A DNA stretch of 64,000 nucleotides from Pollutimonas sp963706785 (lineage in GTDB: Bacteria; Pseudomonadota; Gammaproteobacteria; Burkholderiales; Burkholderiaceae_B), in NCBI GenBank assembly GCA_963706785.1, contig CAVPNJ010000002.1:372001-436000 (forward strand). Reading direction: 5' to 3'. Shown piece after piece: positions 42,184 to 50,696 of this stretch; within the stretch, counting starts at the first letter, position 1; every line of letters begins with the position of its first letter. The notes under the pieces were generated by a model. That model searched no databases and had not been told where the DNA came from. It saw only the letters and a program-made list of their open reading frames with translations. The translations under genes were made by a program, and so were the position numbers.

Positions 42184-42945
42184 CTATTCAAACCCTCGAC
42201 GTTTTGCATTAATCTTGCGTTCCAGTTTTCCTATGTATTGCTGGACTATGAAATTCATCGGGTTCGACAATTCGAAGAACCTGCAGCCAATAAGACGTGA
42301 TTCCTTGCCGTTGAACAGAATTTCGTCGAGCGACCTCATTACCATCAAATGTGTTTCTACGATGCCGGCTCCGGGAAGTTCGATCCGGCAGTTTTTGTAT
42401 AGCGTTCCCAGCGAGTTATCCAGCACGTGTGCGTTGTCGAAAATCGAGATGCCGCCCGCGCTGATGTCTTTAAGCTCGAACTTGACGGTTCGTTCGCCCT
42501 TTTCATCCCTTATGGTGAAAGTCGCGGACGCCCGGTTACTTACTGGTATGTTGACCCGGTAGTATTCGCGCCGCTGTATGCGCTGCAGCGATTCTGGAAT
42601 GGGTACCCGTATCGCTGGCATGCCGTCTTGCATGCAGCTGGTTACCTGAGCGGTAGAAAACCGGATGCGAACTCTATCGATGTTGGTGTCAAAGCTGACA
42701 AGCTCTGCCGATGTAAGGCGCCGGTTGAAATCTTCGTCAGCAGAATTGTCTACGATGAATGAGTTGGCTGCCGCGTCGATCTCGAGGATGTTCGTAATGA
42801 TGGCGACCTCTCGTCCTTCGATATGCATGCGCAACAGGGCTCGCCTGGATTCAATGGAACGCAAGATGGATAGGATTTCGAGCGGAGAGCTCACCAGGAA
42901 AGGATCTTCTTCGTCATTTATGTTGTTGGAGTCGGCAGTAGACAT
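42184..42945 (-). CDS. ycgR: YcgR-like flagellar brake protein with PilZ domain
   Basis: Cyclic-di-GMP effector that slows the flagellar motor. The N-terminal YcgR domain (PLEILSILRSIESRRALLRMHI) is followed by a PilZ domain with both c-di-GMP-binding motifs: RRxxxR in RIQRREYYRV and DxSxxG in LKDISAGGIS. It was probably acquired along with flagella in this lineage; no flagellar genes are in the window. The ATG at 42945 is used; an in-frame GTG at 42972 would add nine residues and neither has a clear ribosome binding site. At 253 residues it is normal. Confidence 0.88.
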   Translation of the reverse strand: MSTADSNNINDEEDPFLVSSPLEILSILRSIESRRALLRMHIEGREVAIITNILEIDAAANSFIVDNSADEDFNRRLTSAELVSFDTNIDRVRIRFSTAQVTSCMQDGMPAIRVPIPESLQRIQRREYYRVNIPVSNRASATFTIRDEKGERTVKFELKDISAGGISIFDNAHVLDNSLGTLYKNCRIELPGAGIVETHLMVMRSLDEILFNGKESRLIGCRFFELSNPMNFIVQQYIGKLERKINAKRRGFE

Positions 42946-43041
42946 TGGTGTGGAAGCTTCAAGAAAAGACACGGGCCAGCATAGAACAGCGGCGCCGCGA
43001 TAGTCTACCCGAATATCGGGTCTTTTCCATGACTATTTCCG

Positions 43042-43972
43042 TTAAATGATCAGCTCACGCTCGCTGCTCATATGCAGCGCACAGCGGGCGGCAGCCAAGT
43101 CCCACGCGGCACAACCTACGGTCTTAAAGACGATAGGCTGACTCGAAATTTACGCCTTCGGCAAGCGCGGACGATAAGGGCAGCACCGTGGACCAGTCCA
43201 CCTTCGCCTGTATAAGGTCGCCGGCCTCATGTTGCGCGCCGGCGGGGTCGTCGACGTAAATACGGCTGCCTCCAAGTGTGATGGCGCCTACTTCAGCAAG
43301 CTCCGGCTTGAAAGCGCCGACGCCAATGACGAGTACGCCTGAGTTGGCCGGTTTGTTGTAGACGGGAGTGGCGCTGGTTGTCAACGTAATGATGGCATCG
43401 ACGTCGTCCGGTGGCGTGTCGGTGGCCTTTAGTTGCAATGGCAGGCCTTGCTGCGCCTTGACGAAGGCTTGCGCTTTTTCCTGGCTGGTTCCTGTAACCG
43501 CGACACGTAGTCCGGGATACAGCGCGGCAAGTGCATCGATGTGTCCTACTGATTGGGTACCGGTACCAATCAGGGCAACGTGGCGCGGTGCTGATGGCAG
43601 AAACACTTTAAGCCCCAGCATGGATACTGCGGCAGTGCGTCGCGCTGTCACAGTGGGTCCATCGAGTATGAATAGTTCACGGCCGGTCTTGCTGTCGTAG
43701 GCCGAGACGACGCCATGTATTGTCGGCAGGTTCAACGCGCGATTCCCCGGCACAACATTGACCAGTTTGTGAATGCCGATATCGTTTGCCGTCGCGGGCA
43801 TGGAAAGCATTACCCCGCCCAAAGGGAACGGGACTACTTGGCGTTCGGGCGCCAGAATGTCGCCACTGGCATACTGAGTACAGGCGCTTTCAAGCGCAGC
43901 CACCAATTCCGCGAAAGGTAGCAACTCAGCAGTTTGTCGAGCATTAAAAACATCAATGGAATGGGTCGTCAT
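43042..43972 (-). pseudogene. Ornithine cyclodeaminase / mu-crystallin family gene, frameshifted near 3' end
   Basis: NAD(P)-dependent family that includes ornithine and lysine cyclodeaminase and delta1-pyrroline/piperideine-2-carboxylate reductase. Motifs: VTARRTAAVSMLGLKVF and the Rossmann VALIGTGTQSVGHIDAL. The open frame stops at 43124 after LAEGVNFESAYRL. Skipping one base near 43135-43141 restores PIVFKTVGCAAWDLAAARCALH and an end at 43042, the expected family C-terminus and about 309 residues. The gene is thus broken by a single +1 shift, or the base is a sequencing error. The truncated product (282 residues) would lack a helix next to the active site. It is divergent from an ALDH7 gene, which suggests lysine/pipecolate metabolism. 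Confidence 0.82.
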
Positions 43973-44021
43973 CAAGATTCGCTTTGAAGAAGTGAGGCTA
44001 TCCGCACATGCATAAGACTAT

Positions 44022-44036
44022 GCTATGACTCATAGC
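44022..44036. promoter_or_regulatory. Palindrome between divergent cyclodeaminase and ALDH7 genes
   Basis: GCTATGA-C-TCATAGC is a perfect 15-base palindrome in the 162-base gap between the two divergent genes. Its position suggests an operator shared by both; no local regulator gene is present, so the binding protein is unknown. Confidence 0.5.
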
Positions 44037-44134
44037 GCATTTATAGTTTCCGCAAGGTTACCTCATGCCGGGATACGCCGGAATTGAAATGTACCGGCTG
44101 CGTCGAAGAACGCTGTCACTTGATCAGGATACAC

Positions 44135-45640
44135 ATGGACATTAAAGAACTGTTGACCACTCTTGGGGTCGCACCGTCTGAAGTGACCGGCGGCACGACG
44201 CTCGTCCGATCGCCCATTAACGGCGCCGCGATTGCGCACATACACGAACACACGCCGACACAAGTGAATGCGGCGGTTGTAGTCGCGCACGAAGCGTTCA
44301 AGGTGTGGCGATCAGTGCCGGCTCCGCGGCGGGGCGAGCTTGTTCGTCTGCTTGGCGATGAACTGCGTGCCAATAAGCAGGCACTGGGTCGGCTTGTATC
44401 AATCGAGGCGGGCAAGATCCTGGCAGAAGGGGCGGGTGAAGTCCAGGAGATGATAGACATTTGCGATTTTGCCGTCGGATTGTCGCGTCAGCTGCATGGC
44501 TTGACGATAGCTTCCGAAAGACCGGGCCATCGCATGATGGAAACCTGGCATCCGCTAGGCGTAGTCGGCGTGATCACCGCCTTCAATTTTCCCGTTGCAG
44601 TATGGTCATGGAACATGGCATTGGCCATTGTTTGCGGCGATGCTGTGGTCTGGAAGCCTTCCGAGAAAACGCCTCTGACTGCCTTGGCGTGCCAGGCCCT
44701 ATTCGAACGGGCGTTGCAAAAATTCGGTGACGCGCCGCGCGGCTTGTCGCAGGTTATGATCGGCGGCCGTCACGCGGGCGAGGCCTTGGCTGATCATGGT
44801 CACATCGCACTGCTGTCTGCCACTGGCTCTACACGCATGGGCCGCCAGGTCGCTCCGCGCGTCGCAGCCCGTTTCGGGCGGTCGCTGCTGGAACTGGGCG
44901 GCAATAACGCCATCATTGTCACCCCTACCGCCGACCTCGAAATGGCAACGCGTGGGATTTTATTCGGAGCCGTCGGGACCGCCGGGCAGCGTTGCACCTC
45001 GACCCGTCGGCTCATCGTGCATCGAAGTATCGCCGACGATCTGGTCAGAAGTCTCAAGAAAGCCTATGCCAGTGCGCGTATAGGAAACCCTTTGGATGCG
45101 GGCACGCTTGTTGGTCCTTTGATAGACCGAGCGGCATACGATGCCATGCAGATGGCATTACAGGCGGCGCAAGACGCGGGCGGCGAGGTTTTCGGCGGGT
45201 TGCGGCAATTGGCTGACGAATATCCTGACGCCTGGTACGTAGCGCCAGCGTTGGTCCAGATGCCGGTGCAATCACGGCTTGTATGCACCGAAACCTTTGC
45301 ACCGATACTGTACGTAATGCGTTACGAAAACTTCGATGATGCAGTGCAGATGCAAAACGATGTGCCGCAGGGGCTATCGTCTGCCATATTCACTAACGAT
45401 CTGCGCGAAGCCGAATTTTTCATGTCGTCAGCAGGGTCGGATTGCGGCATCGCCAATGTCAATATCGGAACATCGGGCGCCGAGATCGGGGGCGCATTCG
45501 GAGGCGAAAAAGAAACCGGAGGCGGGCGGGAATCGGGTTCGGATGCATGGAAGATGTACATGCGCAGGGCGACGAATACAGTGAATTATTCGCGAGAATT
45601 GCCTTTAGCCCAGGGCATTAAATTTGGCTTGGATGCGTAA
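44135..45640 (+). CDS. Aldehyde dehydrogenase, ALDH7/antiquitin type (probable piperideine-6-carboxylate dehydrogenase)
   Basis: NAD-dependent aldehyde dehydrogenase. ALDH7 members oxidise alpha-aminoadipate semialdehyde (in equilibrium with delta1-piperideine-6-carboxylate) in lysine catabolism. Catalytic Glu in LLELGGNNAI, catalytic Cys in GTAGQRCTSTRR, cofactor block ITAFNFPVAVWSWNMALAIVCGDAVVWKPSEKTPL, and the ALDH7-type end GGAFGGEKETGGGRESGSDAWKMYMRR all fit. The ATG at 44135 is preceded by AGGA; upstream codons have no such signal. At 501 residues it is normal. The divergent cyclodeaminase-family gene acts on related cyclic amino acids, which supports the lysine/pipecolate reading. Confidence 0.85.
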   Translation: MDIKELLTTLGVAPSEVTGGTTLVRSPINGAAIAHIHEHTPTQVNAAVVVAHEAFKVWRSVPAPRRGELVRLLGDELRANKQALGRLVSIEAGKILAEGAGEVQEMIDICDFAVGLSRQLHGLTIASERPGHRMMETWHPLGVVGVITAFNFPVAVWSWNMALAIVCGDAVVWKPSEKTPLTALACQALFERALQKFGDAPRGLSQVMIGGRHAGEALADHGHIALLSATGSTRMGRQVAPRVAARFGRSLLELGGNNAIIVTPTADLEMATRGILFGAVGTAGQRCTSTRRLIVHRSIADDLVRSLKKAYASARIGNPLDAGTLVGPLIDRAAYDAMQMALQAAQDAGGEVFGGLRQLADEYPDAWYVAPALVQMPVQSRLVCTETFAPILYVMRYENFDDAVQMQNDVPQGLSSAIFTNDLREAEFFMSSAGSDCGIANVNIGTSGAEIGGAFGGEKETGGGRESGSDAWKMYMRRATNTVNYSRELPLAQGIKFGLDA

Positions 45641-45644
45641 AGCA

Positions 45645-45666
45645 CTGGGGCCCAAAAGGGCCCCAG
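45645..45666. terminator. Perfect hairpin between convergent ALDH7 and pntB
   Basis: CTGGGGCCC / GGGCCCCAG, a 9-bp perfect stem with loop AAAA (TTTT on the other strand), lies five bases after the ALDH7 stop and 22 bases from the pntB stop. Five A follow it on the plus strand. It probably ends both transcripts. Confidence 0.7.
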
Positions 45667-45687
45667 AAAAACGCTGTCAGGTCGGCA

Positions 45688-47127
45688 TTATTCCACGGCC
45701 TTCACCATGTCTTCAATGACCTTCTTCGCATCGCCGAAGACCATCATGGTTTTATCCATGTAGAACAATTCGTTGTCCAACCCGGCGTAGCCGGCGGCCA
45801 TGGAACGCTTGTTCACGATGACGGTACGTGCTTTGTAGGCTTCCAGGATGGGCATGCCGGCGATCGGCGATTGCGGATCGTTTTTCGCAGCGGGGTTCAC
45901 CACGTCGTTGGCACCCAGTACCAGCACGACATCGGTTTGGCTGAATTCGCTATTGATATCATCCATTTCGAACACCTGATCGTAGGGCACTTCCGCTTCG
46001 GCCAGCAGCACGTTCATGTGACCGGGCATACGTCCTGCGACTGGGTGAATCGCGTACTTGACCGTCACGCCATTTGCGGTGAGCTTTTCGGCCAGTTCTT
46101 TCAAGGCGTGCTGGGCACGGGCTACGGCCAGGCCGTAACCGGGAACGATGGTGACCGATTCGGCATTGCTCATGAGGAATGCCGCGTCGTCGGCGCTGCC
46201 CGAACGCACGTTGCGTTGGGTTTGGTCTGCCGCTGCGCCGGCCCCGGGCTCGGCTCCGAAGCCACCCAGAATCACATTGAAAAAGGACCGGTTCATGGCC
46301 TTGCACATAATGTAGGACAGAATGGCGCCTGAAGAACCGACCAGCGATCCGGCAATAATCAGCATGGGGTTATTAAGAGAGAAGCCGATACCCGCTGCCG
46401 CCCAACCCGAATAGCTATTCAGCATGGATACCACCACGGGCATGTCAGCCCCGCCTATCGGGATAATGATCAGCACGCCCAGCACGAAAGCCAGCAGCGT
46501 CATGATGATAAAGGGTAGCCACATTTGGGTCGCGATGAACCACAGCCCGCAAGCCACCATGGCTAGCGCCAGTACAAGGTTGACGATATGTTGCCCCGAG
46601 AACACGACAGGGGCGCCACGAAAGAGTCTGAACTTGTATTTGCCTGACAGCTTGCCGAAGGCAATGACCGACCCGGAGAAAGTAATCGCCCCAACAAAAG
46701 TGCCGATGAACAGTTCCAGGCGATTTCCTATCGGTATGGGGTCGCCTTTGATCGCAACAATGTTGAAGGCATCAGGCTCGGCGACGACGGCCACGGCAAT
46801 GGCCACGGCGGCCAGCCCGATCATGCTGTGCATGAAGGCGACCAGTTCGGGCATTTTGGTCATTTCGACCCGTTTGGCCATGACGGTACCCACGGTGCCT
46901 CCCACGAGCAGGCCCAACAGCACCCAGCCCAAGCCTATTCCGGCTTTACCATCGGTGGCCAGGCTGACGATAAGCGCGGCGGTCGTTACGACGGCAATCG
47001 CCATGCCGGCCATGCCAAACGCATTGCCGCGCCTTGATGTAGTGGGGTGGGACAAACCTTTGAGCGCCTGGATAAAACATACCGATGCGATCAGGTAGAA
47101 CAGCGTGACCAGATTGATTGAGATCAT
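45688..47127 (-). CDS. pntB: NAD(P) transhydrogenase subunit beta
   Basis: Membrane subunit plus NADP-binding domain (dIII) of proton-translocating transhydrogenase, which uses the proton gradient to reduce NADP with NADH. About nine membrane helices lie in residues 1-265, with conserved GADMPVVVSMLNSYSGWAAAGIGF; the dIII domain holds VTIVPGYGLAVARAQHAL, IHPVAGRMPGHMNVLLAEA, VLGANDVVNPAA and the terminal GDAKKVIEDMV. At 479 residues it is normal. Its ATG overlaps the preceding gene by four bases. Confidence 0.96.
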   Translation of the reverse strand: MISINLVTLFYLIASVCFIQALKGLSHPTTSRRGNAFGMAGMAIAVVTTAALIVSLATDGKAGIGLGWVLLGLLVGGTVGTVMAKRVEMTKMPELVAFMHSMIGLAAVAIAVAVVAEPDAFNIVAIKGDPIPIGNRLELFIGTFVGAITFSGSVIAFGKLSGKYKFRLFRGAPVVFSGQHIVNLVLALAMVACGLWFIATQMWLPFIIMTLLAFVLGVLIIIPIGGADMPVVVSMLNSYSGWAAAGIGFSLNNPMLIIAGSLVGSSGAILSYIMCKAMNRSFFNVILGGFGAEPGAGAAADQTQRNVRSGSADDAAFLMSNAESVTIVPGYGLAVARAQHALKELAEKLTANGVTVKYAIHPVAGRMPGHMNVLLAEAEVPYDQVFEMDDINSEFSQTDVVLVLGANDVVNPAAKNDPQSPIAGMPILEAYKARTVIVNKRSMAAGYAGLDNELFYMDKTMMVFGDAKKVIEDMVKAVE

Positions 47128-47440
47128 GCCGCGCCTCCGCTGGAAGTTTTCTTGTCTTTTTTCTTAAACATTTCCAGCATGCGCCGGGTTACCAGAAAGC
47201 CGCCGAAAACATTCACTGCGGCGAGAGTAACGGCAAATACACCCATGTAGCGCGCCAGGCTGCTTTCGGTAAGCGCCGCAGCGAGCATGGCGCCGACGAT
47301 TACGATCGCCGAGATGGCGTTGGTGACGGCCATGAGCGGCGTGTGCAGGGCAGGGGTGACGTTCCAAACGACGTGGAAGCCGACATAGACGGCCAGCACG
47401 AAAATAATGAAATTGATCAGGGTAGGGCTTACTGCTTCCA

Positions 47441-47441
<1 letters not shown>
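47124..47441 (-). CDS. pntAB: NAD(P) transhydrogenase subunit alpha, membrane part
   Basis: Small membrane subunit (dIIa) with about three to four hydrophobic helices (LINFIIFVLAVYVGFHVVWNV, AISAIVIVGAMLAAAL, FAVTLAAVNVFGGFLV) and the conserved TPALHTPLMAVTNAIS. In E. coli this is the C-terminal part of PntA; here it is a separate gene, as in many betaproteobacteria and alphaproteobacteria. The ATG at 47441 overlaps the stop of the upstream gene by one base (TGATG). At 105 residues it is normal. Confidence 0.94.
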
Positions 47442-48559
<1,118 letters not shown>

Positions 48560-48689
48560 AAAGCCTCTCCACCATAATGATTGTATTTTTTAATGAAAGC
48601 TACTATACCCGAACTGCAGGCCGTCTTTTAGAGTCATTTGAATGAAAAGCGGTAGACTAAAGGCGATCTAGTGTTGGGAGTTGCGAAAA

Positions 48690-49103
48690 ATGGGGTTGTT
48701 AGATTCAATCGTTTCCGCCATGGGAAGCGAAAACACGCAGGCGCGCGCGCAGGCTTCGTTATTGCCGGCGTTGATTGAAGTCGTCAAGGGCTATCCGGGC
48801 GGCTTGCCGGGGCTTATCGATAAATTCCAGCAAGGCGGTCTGGGCGGGGTCATTGCATCGTGGGTCGGCAGCGGCCAGAACCAGCCAGTATCACCAGAGC
48901 AGCTGAATTCCGTGCTGGGTGATGACGTGGTCAATACCTTGGCTACGCGGTCGGGTCTTGATGTCGATACGGTATTAAGCAGCCTGAGCATAATGCTGCC
49001 TAGCCTGGTCGACCAGGCGACCCCCAGCGGGTCGTTAGACGCTTCGCCAAACGGCGGCACCTCATTGATCAATTCCCTGTCCGGCCTTTTGGGCAAGCTG
49101 TAA
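48690..49103 (+). CDS. YidB-like DUF937 protein
   Basis: Small soluble protein of the YidB/DUF937 family, of unknown function. It begins MGLLDSIVSAMGSEN, followed by helical repeats with GGLPGLIDKFQQGGLGGVIASWVGSGQNQPVSPEQLNSVLG, the family hallmark, and a Gly/Ser-rich end (LINSLSGLLGKL). The ATG at 48690 fits the family start; a TTG three codons earlier is in frame. At 137 residues it is normal. It stands alone between pntAA (divergent) and metY (convergent). A bulged 11-bp hairpin follows at 49106-49133. Confidence 0.88.
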   Translation: MGLLDSIVSAMGSENTQARAQASLLPALIEVVKGYPGGLPGLIDKFQQGGLGGVIASWVGSGQNQPVSPEQLNSVLGDDVVNTLATRSGLDVDTVLSSLSIMLPSLVDQATPSGSLDASPNGGTSLINSLSGLLGKL

Positions 49104-49152
49104 CCGTAGAAAGGGCACCAGGCCCTGTTCTACAGATAAACTTTACAGGCGG

Positions 49153-50430
49153 TTAGCCTTTGCTGGCATTCAATGCCTGTGTAAGGTCGGCAAGAATGTC
49201 GTCGATATGTTCCAGGCCTATCGACAGGCGCACCATATCTTCGCCTACGCCAGCGCTCGCCAGTTCGTCGGGGTTTAGCTGCCGGTGGGTCGTCGATGCC
49301 GGGTGGCATGCCAGCGACTTGGCGTCTCCGATATTTACAAGCCGCAAGATTAATTGGAGCGCGTCGATGAAGCGGGCGCCTGCAGCGCTGCCACCCTTGA
49401 TGCCGAAGCACAGAATGCTGGCGGGCTTGCCGTTAAGGTATTTTTGCGCCAATGCATGTTCGGGATGGTCGCTGAGTCCGGCATATTGCACCCATGAAAC
49501 CTGGTCGTGCTGCTGAAGGAATTGCGCCACTTTCAATGCGTTCTCGGTGTGACGTTCCATGCGCAATGACAGCGTTTCGATTCCTTGCAGAATCAGAAAG
49601 GCGTTGAATGGCGATAGTGCAGCCCCCGTATTGCGCAGTGGCACCACGCGGCAACGACCTATGAATGCGGCAGGTCCGAATGCTTCGGTGTACACGACTC
49701 CGTGGTACGACGGGTCGGGCTCGTTCAGCATGGGGAAGCGCTTTTTATTTTCGGCCCAGGGGAATTTTCCGGAATCTACCACCGCGCCAGCGATGGTGGT
49801 TCCGTGGCCGCCCATATATTTCGTGAGTGCGTGGACAATAATGTCTGCGCCGTGCTCGAATGGTCGACATAGTGCGGGCGAGGCGACCGTGTTATCTACA
49901 ATTAGCGGCACGCCGTGGCGATGGGCAGCGTCGGCAATGGCTTGTATATCGACGATATTACCTGCTGGGTTGCCGATCGTTTCACAAAATACGGCTTTAG
50001 TGTTTTCGTCGATCAGGGCCTCGAGCGCCGCGACGTCGTCGTGCGGGGCGAATTTGACGGTGATACCCTGACGCGGAAAGGTATGTGCGAACAGGTTGTA
50101 TGTGCCGCCATATAATTTGCTTACCGACACAATGTTGTCGCCTGCCTGAGCAATGGTCTGTATGGCATACGCAATTGCGGCCATGCCCGACGCCACAGCC
50201 AGGGCCGCGACGCCGCCTTCGAGCGCGGCAACGCGCTCTTCAAGAACCGCATTCGTAGGGTTCATGATTCGAGTGTAGATATTCCCGGCTACTTTAAGGT
50301 CGAACAAGTCGGCGCCATGCTGGGTACTGTCGAACGCGTAGGATGTCGTTTGGTAAATGGGTACTGCTACCGACTTTGTGGTTGGGTCTGGCTGGTATCC
50401 CGCGTGTATGGCAAGTGTTTCAAATTTCAT
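49153..50430 (-). CDS. metY: O-acetylhomoserine sulfhydrylase / aminocarboxypropyltransferase
   Basis: PLP enzyme that makes homocysteine from O-acetylhomoserine and sulfide, the direct sulfhydrylation route to methionine. It begins MKFETLAIHAGYQPDPTTKSVAVPIYQTTSYAF (family signature), has the substrate motif IMNPTNAVLEERVAALEGG, and the Schiff-base Lys in VHALTKYMGGHGTT. At 425 residues it is the length of MetY rather than of shorter cystathionine synthases. The leader between this start and asmA (about 266 bases) is long enough for regulation, but I could not fit a SAM riboswitch to it. Confidence 0.95.
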   Translation of the reverse strand: MKFETLAIHAGYQPDPTTKSVAVPIYQTTSYAFDSTQHGADLFDLKVAGNIYTRIMNPTNAVLEERVAALEGGVAALAVASGMAAIAYAIQTIAQAGDNIVSVSKLYGGTYNLFAHTFPRQGITVKFAPHDDVAALEALIDENTKAVFCETIGNPAGNIVDIQAIADAAHRHGVPLIVDNTVASPALCRPFEHGADIIVHALTKYMGGHGTTIAGAVVDSGKFPWAENKKRFPMLNEPDPSYHGVVYTEAFGPAAFIGRCRVVPLRNTGAALSPFNAFLILQGIETLSLRMERHTENALKVAQFLQQHDQVSWVQYAGLSDHPEHALAQKYLNGKPASILCFGIKGGSAAGARFIDALQLILRLVNIGDAKSLACHPASTTHRQLNPDELASAGVGEDMVRLSIGLEHIDDILADLTQALNASKG

Positions 50431-50696
50431 GTGTATTGTCTTTTAGATTGAAGTTTATCGACGTGAAACGGTGGCTACATCGTACCGGGCTCGCAGGAGC
50501 GCCGATAGAGTTATGTTTCATTTTTATATATCTAATAGTAATAAAGCCTCGTTCGGAGTGCTAATCATTAAACTTTACGTGTGCTTACCGCAGAAAAGCC
50601 TGTCCATTCTTATTAATCCACTTAAGTTGGGTTAGCATTCATGATATTCGCAGTGTATTGTGCCGGGGGGCTCTCCCGTGGTTTTAGAGGCCGTAA

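Noticed and set aside
43007..43026. Hairpin ACCCGA-ATA-TCGGGT followed by CTTTT as terminator
   Set aside because: The T-run is on the plus strand, but no plus-strand gene ends there; it lies between two minus-strand genes, so its role is unclear.
43124..43160. Programmed +1 frameshift in the cyclodeaminase-family gene
   Set aside because: There is no slippery sequence, stimulatory stem or Shine-Dalgarno-like element at the shift point, and the family is not known to use frameshifting. Mutation or sequence error is simpler.
50431..50696. Possible SAM riboswitch in the metY leader
   Set aside because: The gene and leader length fit, but I could not match the conserved cores of SAM-I, SAM-II or SAM-IV types on the minus strand, so it is not called.
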